A stretch of 64,000 nucleotides of DNA from Muntiacus reevesi (Eukaryota; Chordata; Mammalia; Artiodactyla; Cervidae). The stretch lies in NCBI RefSeq assembly GCF_963930625.1, contig NC_089249.1, forward strand, positions 126,440,480 through 126,504,479, written 5' to 3'. Numbering within the stretch: the first letter of the stretch is position 1; every line of letters starts with the position of its first letter. A program made the position numbers and the translations under genes. The notes under the pieces were generated by a model. That model was not told the DNA's origin and made no database searches. It was given only the letters and a program-made list of their open reading frames with translations. Shown one piece after another: positions 1 through 11,835 of this stretch.

Positions 1-60
1 GGAGCCTGTAGGGCTATAATCCATGGGGTCGCAAAGAGTTGGACACGACTGAGTATGCAG
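1..60 (+). repeat. 3' tail of a Bov-tA/BOV-A2 SINE cut by the window edge
   Basis: The window opens inside the conserved tail shared by Bov SINEs and BovB: CCATGGGGTCGCAAAGAG, then GGACACGACTGAG. The 5' part lies outside the window. 61-271 shows nothing recognisable. Confidence 0.85.
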
Positions 61-271
61 GCATTCACAAGTGTAGTTATTGGTAAACACACCTGAAAAG
101 TAGAAGGGGACTCAGAAATCTCAGAGAAGGGAAAATGGTTTATTGGATTACCCAGACTCTCCAGAAAGGACCCACTAAAGACAAGATAATGAAGAATTTT
201 GTTTGTCATGCTAAGTAATTTGGACAAATTTGATAGTAATGAAGACTGGAAATAATTTAAAATCAGTTTGT

Positions 272-1546
272 AACTGTTGTTCAGTCACTCAGTTGTGTAC
301 AACTCTTTGCAACCCCATGGCCTGCAGCATGCCAGGTTTCCCTGTCCTTCACTATCTCCTGGAATTTGCTCAAACTCATGTCCATTGAGTTAGTGATGTC
401 ATCCAACCATCTCACCTTGTTGTCCCCTTTCCCTCCTGCTCAAAGTGTTTCCCAACATTAGGGTCTATTCTAATGAGTCAGCCCTTCACATCACATGGCC
501 AAAGTATTAGAGCTTCAGTTTTGGCATCAGTCCTCCCAGTGAATATTCAGGGTTGGTTCCCTTAGGATTAGCTGGTTTGATCCCCTTGCTGTCCAACAGA
601 CTCTCAAGTCTTCTCTAGCACCACGGTCCAAAGGCAAAAATTCTTTGGTGCTCAGCCTTCTTCATGGTCCAACTCTCACGTCCATACATGATCACTGGAA
701 AAACCATAGCATTGTCTAGACAGACCTTTGTTGGCAAGGTGATATCTCTGCTTTTTAATACACTGCCTAGATTTGTCATGGCTTTTGTTCCAAGGTGAAA
801 GCGTCTTTAAATTTTATGGTTGTAGTCACCATTTGCAGTGATTTTGGAGCCCTAGAAAATAGTCTGTCACTGTTTCCATTTTTTCCCATCTATTTGCCAT
901 GAAGTAATGGAAGCAGATGCCATGATCTTTGTTTTTTTGTGTGTATGTGTGTGATCTTTGTTTTTTGAATGTTGAGTTTTAACCCAGCTTTTTCACTCTC
1001 CTCTTTCACTTTGATCAAGAGGCTCTTTAGTTCTTCACTTTCTACCATAAGGGTGGTGTCATCTGCATATCTGAGGTTATTGATATTTCTCCCTGCAATC
1101 TTGATTCCAGCTTGTGCTTCACCCAGTCCAGCATTTTTCATGATGTACTCTGCATATAAGTTAAATAAGCAAGGTGACGATATACAGCCTTGACATACTT
1201 CTTTCCCAATTTGGAACCAGTGTGTTTTTCCATGTCCAGTTCTAACTGTTGCCTCTTGACCTACATACAGGTTTCTCAGGAGGCAATTAAGATGGCCTGG
1301 TATTCCCATCTCTTTAAGAATTTTCCACATTTTTTTTGTGATCCACACAGTCAAAGGCTTTAGCATTGTTAATGAAGCAGAAGTATGTGTTTTTCTGGAA
1401 TTTTCTTGCTTTTTGCATGATCCAGTGGTTGTTGGCAACTTGGTCTCCGGTTCCTCTGCCTTTTCTAAATCCAGTTTGTACATCTGGATGTTCTTGGTTC
1501 ACATACTGTTGAAGCCTATAGCTTGAAGGATTTTGAGCTTTACCTG
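272..1546 (-). mobile_element. BovB LINE (RTE clade), 5'-truncated
   Basis: Reading the minus strand, this is the 3' end of a BovB non-LTR retrotransposon. A reverse-transcriptase open frame runs from 1483 to 890, with the catalytic YADD box encoded at 1069-1058 (RYADDTTLM), followed by the connection domain and the typical GGGGTCGCAAAGAG-type tail. The endonuclease and N-terminal RT are missing, which is normal 5' truncation. Stops occur on both sides of the 890-1483 frame, so it is not a functional protein. The element abuts a CHR SINE at its 5' side. Confidence 0.92.
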
Positions 1547-1736
1547 GTAAAGACTTTCCCTAGTAGTCCAGTGGTTAAGATTTTGCCTTCCAATGCAAGG
1601 AGTATAGGTTACATCACTGGTCAAGAGATAAGATCCCACATGTCTAGAAGCCAAAAGAAACAAAACATAAAACAGAAACATTGTTGTAAAAACTTCAACA
1701 AATAAAGACTTTAAAAATGGTCCACATCAAAAAAAC
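1547..1736 (+). mobile_element. CHR-type SINE (cetartiodactyl, tRNA-Glu-derived)
   Basis: The element begins with a tRNA-like head, CTTTCCCTAGTAGTCCAGTGG, then GTTAAGA. It ends with the characteristic CHR tail, CAATAAAGACTTTAAAAATGG-like text before a short A-run. It is complete and lies against the 5' end of the BovB copy. I see no recognisable element in 1737-2211. Confidence 0.8.
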
Positions 1737-2211
1737 AGGTAACTAAAATAGAAATATTTTTAGGAAGAAAATTCCACATTCAATGTAAATGGTCAAAGTG
1801 GTTATTCTTTGTGTGCAAAGTGGTTATAAAAAACAGTTAGGCAGACATAGATCAGGTGAAATGTAATTCTTGATTGCAGTGGGAATTATAATGATGAGCA
1901 AAATTTAAAAACTTGCACGTTTGGATTCAACAGCCCTCTCTTAATCATCAGAGCAAAGAATGACTTGTATCCATAAAGAAATGTGTCACTGGGCAAGTGA
2001 AGTTTGAACCACACAGGCTCAGATGGTATTAATAGTTACAAATTTAATAATGAGACTCTCACTGACTTGCAAAACTTTTCAGAATTACAATTGAAATGCT
2101 GAATTTCAGGGGGTCATCATCTTGTAAAGAATTACTGGCATTGCTTATGAGAGTTGAATTATTTCCAAGGGCAGTGTTGTAATATGGTGGTGTATCATCA
2201 TCCATTTCTCC

Positions 2212-2665
2212 TTTTTAAATTATTTTTTTTTGGAATATAGTTGCTGTACAATGTTTAGTTTCTACTATACAGCCTCTACTATATATAGTATATATTCCAC
2301 TATAGTCTCTACTATATATTCAATTCACCACAGTGCATTAAAAGTGGAATTCCCAGTAACCTGCCAGGCTCCTCTGTGGAATTTTCTAGGCAATGATACT
2401 GGAGCGGGTTGCCATTCCCTTCTCCAGGGGATCTTCCTAACTCAAGGATTTGACCCATGTCTCTTATGTCTCCTGCATTGGCAGGCAGTTTCTTTACCAT
2501 TAGCACCTTCTGGAAAGCCCAGTAGTATATATATATATGTCAATCCCAATCTCCCTATTCCTCCCACCACCCCACTTTCCTCCTTGGTATCCATACATTT
2601 GTTCTCTATGTCTGTGTCTCTATTTCTGCTTTGTTATTCTTCAGATCTGCGGAAGCTTTTCTTCT
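2212..2665 (-). mobile_element. L1 3' UTR fragment, interrupted by a SINE
   Basis: The minus-strand text matches the ruminant L1 3' UTR: a terminal TGTACAGCAA-type region at 2230-2290, and the CAGAGACATAGAGAACAAATG-type segment at 2640-2590. A Bov-tA copy sits in the middle (2352-2520), so the L1 is older. The 2270-2320 part is AT-rich, with local TATATA palindromes. Confidence 0.75.
2352..2520 (-). mobile_element. Bov-tA SINE inside an L1 3' UTR
   Basis: The body (CCAGGCTCCTCTGTGG, GGAGCGGGTTGCCATTCCC) and the tRNA-Glu-derived head (CCTGCATTGGCAGGCAG, ending AAAGCCC) are recognisable in reverse. A possible 7-bp duplication, CCCAGTA, occurs at 2352-2358 and 2518-2524. The tail part is truncated. 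Confidence 0.85.
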
Positions 2666-2898
2666 GAGGCTAAAGACAATAATTCTTTTCCCCTGATGCT
2701 TACTTCTCACAAATTAAAATTCAGAAAACTTTCTAAATACCGACAGGTGAATGACTGCAATGCCAGCACATAAGCTAAGCAACTGATGCCGCTTCACTAG
2801 GTCAGAATGAATTGCTGTCTCACTTCTGAACCAAATCACAATCCATGATAGGTTCTTTTGAGAGGTAAAGGCAAGCTGGTCCAAAATGCATTTCTATT

Positions 2899-3234
2899 TT
2901 AGTCAGACATAAACTGTAATGGGTTTAAATCAGTAGAGGGCCAACAATTTATCATCAAAGGCATGAAGGATGGACTAGCATGTTTAGAAAAAAAGCCAAT
3001 TGATACCTCTTTGTGATAGCACAAAACCACAACCGATGCACAGATCCAAGCTGCTCTTCTCCTCGAGGCCTTGGCACGTGGAGTTCCTGGAACACCCGTC
3101 CGGATCACCACAAGTTTCTGATTAGTGCAATTAATACGGGCTGGGAGATGAGTGCCACATACCAGAAAGAGGGTAAGACCCACAGGAGCCACAGTGAGAT
3201 CATCTGGCGCATGCTCCCTCATGGGAAATGCCAC
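2899..3234 (-). other. Unrecognised CpG-containing patch with a 111-codon open frame
   Basis: A minus-strand frame from 3234 to 2899 is open for 111 codons and begins MAFPMREHAPDD. I do not recognise the product. The patch 3030-3230 carries about seven CpGs, among them CTCGAG, GCACGTG and CCCGTCCGG, in a region that otherwise has almost none. I recognise no repeat in it. It could be a decayed processed pseudogene, a piece of an old LTR, or a conserved non-coding element. The rest of 2666-4490 shows no recognisable gene or repeat. Confidence 0.3.
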
Positions 3235-4497
3235 TGTTTCTTAAGGCATCACTGAAAGCATCATTCAATGACAATTTTAATATCTGCTTAACCACAGTTT
3301 GGAAAGCAAATAGCTATGTAGTGCTTCTAATTTTAGCTTCTTTAATTCTCAGGACCTTTTTATTCTGTGTAGCATTTTCTTTTGAGCATTGCTGTGAGGA
3401 AATCGCTAATCTTATAAAATAAAATCATAGAGTGATGACAAATGTCACAATCTTCAGGAAACTGCATCCAGTTGCTATTTTCCACTCTTTTAATAGTGCC
3501 ATGTTTTACAGATTAGTGTATTTGGCACTGAGATTTCAGAATGATATATTTATTTAAAGAAGTGGCTACTTAAAACATGTTTATCTGTGTTTATGTTACT
3601 TTGTAAGTCTTCCAGTAACCAATGATACACTATTCTTGAGAGAGAGAGGAGCTTCCCTGGTAGAACCTGTCTTGAAAAAGCACAGCCTGGGCCTTTGCTT
3701 CTGTAGTTTCTTCTCTTTACCTTAGAAATACTATTTATTTGGTCTTGCATAAAAGACCTTGTATTTTAACACCTTTAGATTGAGATTTTGTGTTCAAGTA
3801 TTTTTATTTAGTTTTGATCTGTTTATTGTCTACAGTTAATCTAACTTAATTAACTTGACCCAAAAGCATTAGTATTATATTTTATTTGGAAACTGAAACA
3901 TTTCAGTACCCCTCTGGGAAGCCAAAAACTGACTAAAGATTTATTTTACCAAAGCAGCAAATTATTTTAAGATTAACTGAACTCAAGCAAGAGTGGAAAA
4001 TGTGAAGATCAAAGAAGACTGTAAACACTGAAAGTGTAGGCAGGAAAATGCAAATTTTATCCAAATAGCCTTGTAAAAGGTTTTTGGTTAGGGTTATGAA
4101 GGGTAAGCAATATTTTTGGACTACTATGGGAATTTTGCCAGTGTACAACACAAAACTTCCTTTGACACCAGTAAGAAATTTATAACCAGCTAAACTGTGG
4201 CCTCACTTATGTCTCCTTTGTCTTTTTGAATATGATTTTTACTGTCAATCTACATCATCCCATATTCTCCTAGCCTTTTTCTAGATAGCTCTTAAATTTT
4301 TCAAGGCAAATTTTTTGGGATTGGAGCAAAAACAGTGTTTATGAAAGGAATTAAATTACCAATACTAAAACAGTGATACCATTTTGCCCTGTCAAAAAGT
4401 CGTCTCTTGGTTCATTGTGAGTAGTTGATAGACCAGTGGTTCTCAGAGTGTGGTCCTCAGACCAGCATTGCCTAGGGACCTTCCCCTGAATCTTGTT

Positions 4498-4687
4498 GCT
4501 ACTGCTGCTAAGTGACTTCAGTCATGTCTGTCTCTTTGCGGCCCCATAGACTATAGTACAACAGTCTCTGTCCATGAGACCCTCCAGGCAAGAATACTGG
4601 AGTGGGTAGGCATTTACTTTTCCAGAGGACCTTCGCAACGCAGGGATCAACCCTCGTCTCTTACATCTCCTGCATTGGTAGGCAGGC
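4498..4687 (-). mobile_element. Bov-tA SINE next to the full-length BovB
   Basis: A reverse-oriented Bov-tA runs from its tail (GCTGCTAAGTGACTTCAG) to its tRNA-derived head (CCTGCATTGGTAGGCAG). It is flanked by TCTTGTT at 4491-4497 and 4688-4694. The same heptamer occurs again beyond the 5' end of the neighbouring BovB, at 8727-8733. The simplest reading is that this SINE landed in the BovB target-site duplication. Confidence 0.88.
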
Positions 4688-4694
4688 TCTTGTT

Positions 4695-7600
4695 CAGTTC
4701 AGTTCAGTTCAGTTGCTCAGTCATGTTCGAGTCTTTGTGACCCCATGCACTGCAGCACACCAAGCTTCCCTGTCCATCACCAACTCCCCGAGCTTACTCA
4801 AACTCATGTCCATTGAATCTGTGATGCCATCCAGCCATCTCATCCTCAGTCATCCCCTTCTCCTCCTGCCTTCAGTCTTTCCCAACATCAGGGTCTTTTC
4901 CAAATGAGTCAGTTCTTCACATCAGGTGGCCAAAGTTTTGGAATCTCAGGCTCAGCATCAGTCCTTCCAATGAATATTCAGGACTGATTTCCTTTAGGTT
5001 GGATCTCCTTGCAGTCCAAGGGACTCTCAGGAGTCTTCTCCAACACCACAGTTCAAAGCATCAATTCTTTGGCATTCAGCTTTCTTTATAGTCCAACACT
5101 CACATCCATACATGACTACTGAAAAAACCATAGCTTTGACTAGATGAACCTTTGCTGGCAAAGTAATGTCTCTGCTTTTTAATATACTGTCTAGTCTGGT
5201 CATAGCTTTTCTTCCAAGGAGTAAGCATCTTTTTATTTCATGGCTGCAATCACCATCTGCAATGATTTTGGAGCCCCCCAAAAATAGTATCTCACTGTTT
5301 CCATTGTTTCCCCATCTATTTGCCGTGGAGTTATGGGACCAGATGCCATGATCTTAGTTTTCTGAATGTTGAGTTTTAAGCCAACTTTTTCACCCTTTTC
5401 TTTCACTTTCATCAAGAGGCTCACTTTCTCCATAAAGGTAGTGTCATCTGCATATCTGAGGTTGTTGATATTTCTCCCAGCGATTTTGATTCCAGGTGTG
5501 CTTCTTCCAGCCCAGCATTTCTCATGATGTACTCAGCATAGAAGTTAAATTAGCAGGTGACAATATAAAGTCTTGACTTATTCCTTTCCTGATTTGGAAT
5601 CATACTGTTGTTCCAGTTCTAACTGTTGCTATTTGACCTGCATACAGATTTCTCAGGAGGCAGATCAGGTGGTCTGGTATTTCCATCTCTTGAAGAATTT
5701 TCCACAGTTTGTTGTGATCCACACAGTCAAAGACTTTGGGGTAGTCAATAAAGCAGAAGTAGATGTTTTTCTGATATTCTCTTGCTTTTTTGATGATCAA
5801 ACAGATGTTGGCAATTTGATCTCTGTTCCTATGGCTTTTCTAAATCCTTCTTGAACATCTGGAATTTCACAGTTCACATACTGTTGAAGCCTGACTTGGA
5901 GAATTTTGAGTACTACTTTGCTAGCATGTGAGATGAGTACAATTGTGCAGTAGCTTGAACATTCTTTGGCATTGCCTTTCTTAGGGATTGGAATGAAAAT
6001 TGACCTTTTCCAGTCTTGTGGCCACTGCTGAGTTTTCCAAATTTGCTGGCATATTGAGTGCAACACTTTCACAGCATCATCTTTCAGGATTTGAAATAGC
6101 TCAACTGGAATTCCATTACCTCCACTAGCTTTGTTTGTAGTGATGCTTCCTAAGGCCCACTTGACTTTGCATTCTAGGATGTCTGACTCTAGTCCAGTGA
6201 TCACACCATTGTGGTTATCTGGGTCATGAAGATTTTTCTGTATAGTTCTTCTGTGTATTCTTGCCACCTCTTCTTAATATCTTCTGCTTCTGTTAGGTCC
6301 ATACCATTTCTGTCCTTTATTGTGCCCATCTTTGCATGAAATGTTCCCTTGGTATCTCTAATTTTCTTGAAAAGATCTCTAATCTTTCCCATTCTATTGC
6401 TTTCCTCTATTTCATTGCATTGATCACCGAAGAAAGCTTTCCCACCTCTCCTTGCTATTCTTTGGAACTCTGCATTCACGTGGGTATCTTTCCTTTTCTC
6501 CTTTGCCTTTAGCTTCTCTTCTTTTCTCAGCTCTTTGTAAGTCTTCCTCAGACAACCCTTTTGCCTTTTTGCATTTCTTTTTCTTAGGGATAGTCTTGAT
6601 CCCTGCCTCTTGTCTATTGTCATGAATCTCCATCCATAGTTCTCCAGGCACTCTGTCTATCAGATCTAATCTCTTGAATCTATGTGTCACTTCCACTGTA
6701 TAATCATAAGGGATTTGATTTAGATCATACCTGAATGGTCTAGTGGTTTTCCCTACTTTCTTCAACTTAAGTCTGTATTTGGCAATAAAGAGTTCATGAT
6801 CTGAGCCACTGTCAGCTCCCAGTCTTGTTTTTTCTAACTGTATAGAGGTTCTCCATCTTTGGCTGCAAAGAATATAATCAATCTGATTTTGGTATTGACC
6901 ATCTGGTAATGTCCTTGTGTAGAGTCTTCTCTTGTGTTGTTGGAAGAGGGTGTTTGCTATGACTAGTGTGCTCTCTTGGAAAAACTCTGTTAGCCTTTGA
7001 CATGCTTCACTTTGTACTCCAAGACCAAATTTGCCTGTTAACTCCAGGTATCTCTTGAATTCCTACTTTTGCAATCCAGTACCCTATAATGAAAAGGACA
7101 CCTTTTGGGGGTGATAGTTTTCTAGAAGGTCTTATAGGTTTTCGTCGAACCATTCAACTTCAGTTTCTTCAGCATTACTTGTTGGGGCATAGATTTGGAT
7201 TACTGTGATATTGAATGGTTTGCCTTGGAAATGAACAGAGATCATTCTGTCATTTTTGAGGTTTCATTCAAGTACTCCTTTTCAGACTCTTTTGTTGACT
7301 ATGATGGCTACTCCATTTCTTCTAAAGAAATCTTGCCCACAGTAGTAGATATAATGGTCATCTGAGTTAAATTCACCCACTCCAGTTCACTGATTCCTAA
7401 AATATCAATGTTCACTCTTGCCATATCCTGTTTGACCTCTTCCAATTTGCCTTGATTCATGGACCTATCATTCCAGGTTCCTATGCAATATTGCTCTTTA
7501 CAGTGTTGAACTTTACTTCCATCACCAGTCACATCCACAACTTGGTGTTGTTTTTGCTTTGGCTCCATCCCTTCATTCTTTCTGGAGTTATTTCTCCACT

Positions 7601-8726
7601 AATCTCCAGTAGCATATTGAGCACCTCTTCACCTGGGGAATTCATCTTTCAGTGTCCTATCTTTTTGCCTTTTCATACCATTTATGGGGTTCTCAAGGCA
7701 AGAATACTGAAGTGGTTTTCCATTCCCTTTTCCAGTGGACCATGTTTTGTCAGAACTCTCCACCAAGACCCATCCATTGGGTGGCCCTACACAGCATGGC
7801 TCATAGCTTCATTGAGTTAGACAAGGCTGTTGTCCATGTGATCAGATTGGTTAGTTTTCTGTGATTGTGGTTTTCATTTTGTCTGCCCTCTGAGAAGGGC
7901 AAGAGAAGGATAAGAGGCTTATGGAAGTTTCCTGATGGAAGAGACTGACTGAGGGGGAAACTGGGTCTTGTTCTGATGGGCGGGGCCATGCTCAGTAAAT
8001 CTTTAATCCAATTTTCTGCTGATGGCTGTGTTCCCTCCCTGTTGTTTGACCTGAGGCCAAACTGTGGTAGAGGTAATGAAGGTAATGGTGACCTCCTTCA
8101 AAAGGTCCCATGCAGGCACTGCTACACTCAGTGCCTCCAGCCTGCAGCAGGCCACCACCCACCCACGCCTCCACTGGACACTCCTGGACACTCACGGGCA
8201 AGTCTGGGTCAGTCTCTTCTGGGGTCACTGCTCTTTTCTCTTGGGTCCTGGGACATACTAGATTTGTTTGTGCCCCCCAAGAGTCTGTTTCCTCAGTCCT
8301 GTGTAAGTTCCGGCAGCTCTCTGGTGGGGTTAATGGCGACCTCCTCCAAGAGGGCTGATGCCATAGCCAGGTCTGCTGCACCCAGAGCCCCTGCCCCTTC
8401 AGCAGTGCACTGCTGACCTGCACGTCAACAGGAGACGCTCACACACAGCTCTGGCCCAGACTCTGCGGGGTCTCTGGGTCCTGGGGTGCACAAGGTTCGC
8501 TTGAGCCCTCTAAGCATCTGTGGCAAGTGTGGGTTTTGATTCTAAATGTGATTTCACCCCTCCTACCATCTTGCTGGGACTTCTCCTTTGCCCTTGGATG
8601 TGGGCTATCTTTCCTTGGTGGGATCCAACATTCTCCTGTCTATGGCTGTCCAGCAGCCAGTTGTAGTTTTGGAGTTCTCACAGGAGAAGATGAGTGCACA
8701 TCCTTCCGCTCGGCCATCTTGCCACA
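4695..8726 (-). mobile_element. Full-length BovB LINE, about 4.0 kb, coding region decayed
   Basis: On the minus strand the element starts at about 8726 (CAAGATGGCCGAGCGG). It then shows about 1.15 kb of 5' leader, an endonuclease region near 7568-6765 (IGTWNDRSMNQGKLEEVKQD, ILGISELEW), and a reverse-transcriptase region near 6623-5230 (SGGNGIPVELFQ, FIDYPKVFD, YADD at 5454-5443). The tail ends in four copies of GTTCA read on the plus strand. Several frameshifts and stops split the single BovB ORF into pieces (7308-7568, 6424-6765, 6201-6623, 5797-6267, 5600-5800, 5233-5433, 5027-5281), so it cannot encode active protein. TCTTGTT flanks both ends. In this family the endonuclease nicks the target and the RT primes on it. 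Confidence 0.9.
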
Positions 8727-8827
8727 TCTTGTTAGAAATGTAAAATTGGTGGTTCCTCCCAAGACCTACTGAATAAGTCAGTGGAATAGAGTCCAGCAAT
8801 CTGATTCAGCAAGACGTTCAGGTTAAA

Positions 8828-9038
8828 AGGGTTTTCCAGGTGGCACAGTGGTAAAGAATCCACCTGCAATGCAGGAGGCCTGAATGCAGCCTCCATCCCT
8901 GTGTCAGAAAGATCCCCTGGAAAAGGAAATGGCAGCCCACACTAGTACTCTTGCCTAAGAAATCCCATGGGCAGAGGAGCCTGGCGGGTTATGGGGTCTC
9001 AAAAGAGTCAGACATAACATATCAATTAAACAACTGCA
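8828..9038 (+). mobile_element. Bov-tA SINE with 8-bp target duplication
   Basis: The tRNA-Glu-like head (GTGGTAAAGAATCCACCTGC, AATGCAGGAG) and the Bov tail (GGTCTCAAAAGAGTCAGACA) are on the plus strand. AGGTTAAA repeats at 8820-8827 and 9039-9046. Confidence 0.9.
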
Positions 9039-9046
9039 AGGTTAAA

Positions 9047-9296
9047 TCAGATCCCCAGGATGGGCCCTAATCCAATATTACAATATTATCCTCATCAGAA
9101 GAGGATACTAGACACAGACAGAAGACCATGTGAAGATAAAGGAAACAGACAGGGAGATAGGCTTCATTAGAAATCAACTCTACTGACACCTTGGTCTCAA
9201 ACTTCCAGCCTCCAGAAATGTGAGGAAATGCATTTCTGTTGTTTAAGCCACCTAGTCTGTGGTGCTTTATTACAGCCCCAGCAAAATAATATACCT
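9047..9296 (+). mobile_element. Old LTR fragment, probably MLT1/ERVL-MaLR
   Basis: The text resembles the 3' half of mammalian MaLR LTRs: GACCATGTGAAGATAAAGG, CCAGCCTCCAGAAATGTGAG, then TTCTGTTGTTTAAGCCACC and GTCTGTGGTG. It has no coding content. It is a relic of an ancient endogenous retrovirus-like element. 9300-9580 shows nothing clear. Confidence 0.65.
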
Positions 9297-9950
9297 CCTA
9301 ATTAACCCACCTAACCACCTGGAAACTACTCACGGTCATGGAAGACATATGGCAAACAGGAAAAATGGTATTACATAAATATTCTTTACTCAAAAAACAA
9401 TTCAAATGCTGAGTCCTCCTAGTGATAGTGGCATTGTGTAATACTAAGGGTACTATTGCTTTTATTATTGTGTGGTCTAGACCACTGTTTCCCATTCTGA
9501 GTTAATAATAGAGGCCAGGTGAGCTAAGTGCAATATTTCAAAAAGCCTAGTGGAAATCTATCCAAGATAAGACTTCAAAAATATAACTTAGAAAAAAAAT
9601 TCCAAAATTACTCTCATGATATGGGATCTATTGGTTATATATCTGGAATTTAGAAAGAAAAGTTAGAGGCCCATTTCACATGACATACAAACATACATTC
9701 CATGAAAACTACACAGTTTAAAGATTAAAAACAAAACTCAAATTGTAGAAAATGACATAAGGGGATATAGTTATAATCTTTGAGGACAGAAAGTCTTTCT
9801 AAACAAGAAACAAAAGAAGGAACCCATTAAAGGTTAGTTCTGCCTAAGTGAAAATGTAAAATTCTTATGTGCTGAAAGACACCTTCAATGCAGAAGAAAG
9901 TGACAGCCTGATAGAAAAGTATTTGTAGCAAACATAGAAAAGTATCAATA

Positions 9951-10495
9951 CCTGCTGTGGACACAATCATGTCTCCCTCGCACCAAATTCCTGCCTGTAA
10001 GCCCTGTCTCCCAATGTAATGGTATTTAGAGATGGGGCCTTTGGGAGGTAATTTAGTCTTTATTTTTTAATTAACTTTCACTGGAGTACAGTTGCTTTAA
10101 AATGTTGTTAGTTTCTACCGTACAGCAAAGTGAGTCACCTATAATATACATGTATCCCCTCTTTTTTAATTTCCTTCCCATTTAGGCCACACAGAGCACT
10201 GAGATTCCTGTGCTATGATGACAGGTTATCATCTGATGAGGTCCTGAGGGCGAGGTTTTCATAAGGGAATTAGTACCCTTAGAAAAAGAGAACGGACAAT
10301 TCGCTTCCTCTCTCTGCCAAGTGAGGACACAGCATATAGGATATAGCAAGAAGGTGCTTAGAAGGAGAGCCCTTGCCAGTTAATTGTCTAACACCTTAAT
10401 CTTGGTTTTCCTGCCTCCAGAACAGGGAGAAATAAATTTCAATTGTTTAAGCCATCTAGTCTATGGTACTTTGTTAGAGAAGCCCAAGCTGACAA
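9951..10495 (+). mobile_element. MLT1-like LTR (ERVL-MaLR), split by an L1 fragment
   Basis: Recognisable landmarks are CCCTGTCTCCCAATGTAATG, GGTATTTAGAGATGGGGCC and TTTGGGAGGTAATTTAG, then after an interruption ATGAGGTCCTGAGGGCGAGG, CCAAGTGAGGACACAGC and AATTGTTTAAGCCATCTAG. It is a solitary old LTR without internal genes. Confidence 0.7.
10062..10215 (-). mobile_element. L1 3' UTR fragment inside an LTR
   Basis: The plus-strand text CACTGGAGTACAGTTGCTTT, GTACAGCAAAGTGAGTCACC and CACACAGAGCACTGAGATTC is the reverse of the ruminant L1 3' UTR. It divides the MLT1-like LTR at 9951-10495, making it the youngest of three layers here. Confidence 0.75.
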
Positions 10496-11087
10496 AGATA
10501 ATATCCTTAATATACACAGTCTTCCTGCAAGTCAAGAAGAAAAAATGAGCATATTAAATATGGATAAAGGTCAGGGACAGGAAATTTACAGAGGAAGCGC
10601 AAATGACTCATAAACGTATAAAAAGTTGCTCATCTTCATTAGCAATGGAAAATGCAAGTAACCTCAAGGATGACTTAAATATAATTTATTTTTTGCCAAT
10701 CAAATTGGTGACAATACAAAGATTGCTGGAATACACAATACCTGATGTCACGAATAGGGCATCTTCTCTTAAAAGAGGATGGGGGTACACATTGCACAAT
10801 TTAGCAATGCATATGAACATTGAAAATGAGCAGGTCTTAAGTTAGCGATTTCATGAAACACATATACACAAAAACATAAAGGTGTGCATATCAAAATAAC
10901 ATCATTTTTAAAAGGGAAATAACTGAAAACAAAAACAACTTTCCCTCAAATAGGAAAATTGTTAATTTAAATTATAGCACATTTATATTATGTAACACAT
11001 TTATAAGTGTGTATACACATTTATTTATATTATTTATATTATGTAATGCTATTTAACTGTTAGCAGTATTCTGAATATATTGACATG

Positions 11088-11401
11088 GACTACAGGAGAT
11101 CCAACCAGTCAATCCTAAAGGAAGTCAATCCTGAATATTCACTGGAAGGACTGATCCTGAAGCTGAAGCTCCAATACTTTGGCCATTTAATGCAAAGAGC
11201 TGACTCATTCAAAATGAACCTGATACTGGCAAAGATTAAGGCAGGAGAAGAGGATGACAGAGAATGAGATGGTTGGATGGCATCACGGACTCAAAGGACA
11301 TGAGTTTGAGCAAGCTCCAGAAGACAGTGCAGGATAGCGAAGCCTGGCATCCTGCAGTCCGTGGGGTTGCAAAGAGTTGGCCACGACTGAACAACTGAAT
11401 G
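11088..11401 (+). mobile_element. BovB LINE, 3'-end fragment
   Basis: About 310 bases of the BovB C-terminal coding region and tail are present: AGGAGATCCAACCAGTCAAT, CTGAAGCTCCAATACTTTGG, GAGATGGTTGGATGGCATCA, then a diverged GGGGTTGCAAAGAG tail. It is heavily 5'-truncated. Confidence 0.9.
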
Positions 11402-11835
11402 ACAAATTGAAATTAAAAAGTGCAGAACACAGCAGCATGTCTTATATGATCTCATTTGTTAAAACTAAAATGATGTAGGTGTGTACTAGTGTAAAATTGT
11501 CTCCTTTAACATGGGAAAGGTAGCAACATAACAACAGGTGCAATTTGCTAATTTGGAGTTTTACCAATCAGACATTAAAAATAACTCAGATGAAATTAAA
11601 TATGAAACCCAAGATTGAGTTTACAACCTAAGTAGAAAAGTAAAGTGCACTTCAAATCCAAAATACAGTTCCTTCAGATTTCAGTAATTCTACGTTTCCT
11701 TTTTATGACAAATATGCCTATAAAACCAATGCATAATTTTCCTTTTCCAACCAGTACAGAGCTACTTGGAGGCTGGTAGGGGTGGTGAGGCCTGAAGCAG
11801 CTTTTGTTTTTCTGAGCAGCCCTGGTCAGTACAAA

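Larger units (their letters stand above)
9585..10905 (+). mobile_element. Ancient L1 fragment split by an LTR insertion
   Basis: 9585-9950 and 10490-10905 read as consecutive, badly decayed L1 ORF2 3' sequence. Examples are AAGTTGCTCATCTTCATTAG, GGAAAATGCAAGTAACCTC and a later GGGGGTACACATTGCACAAT. An LTR at 9951-10495 separates the two halves, so the L1 is older than the LTR. Confidence 0.6.

Noticed and set aside
7976..8423. Overlapping frames of about 145 codons on both strands near 8.0-8.4 kb as a gene
   Set aside because: They lie in the GC-richer 5' leader of the full-length BovB, and the TCTTGTT duplication places them inside that element.
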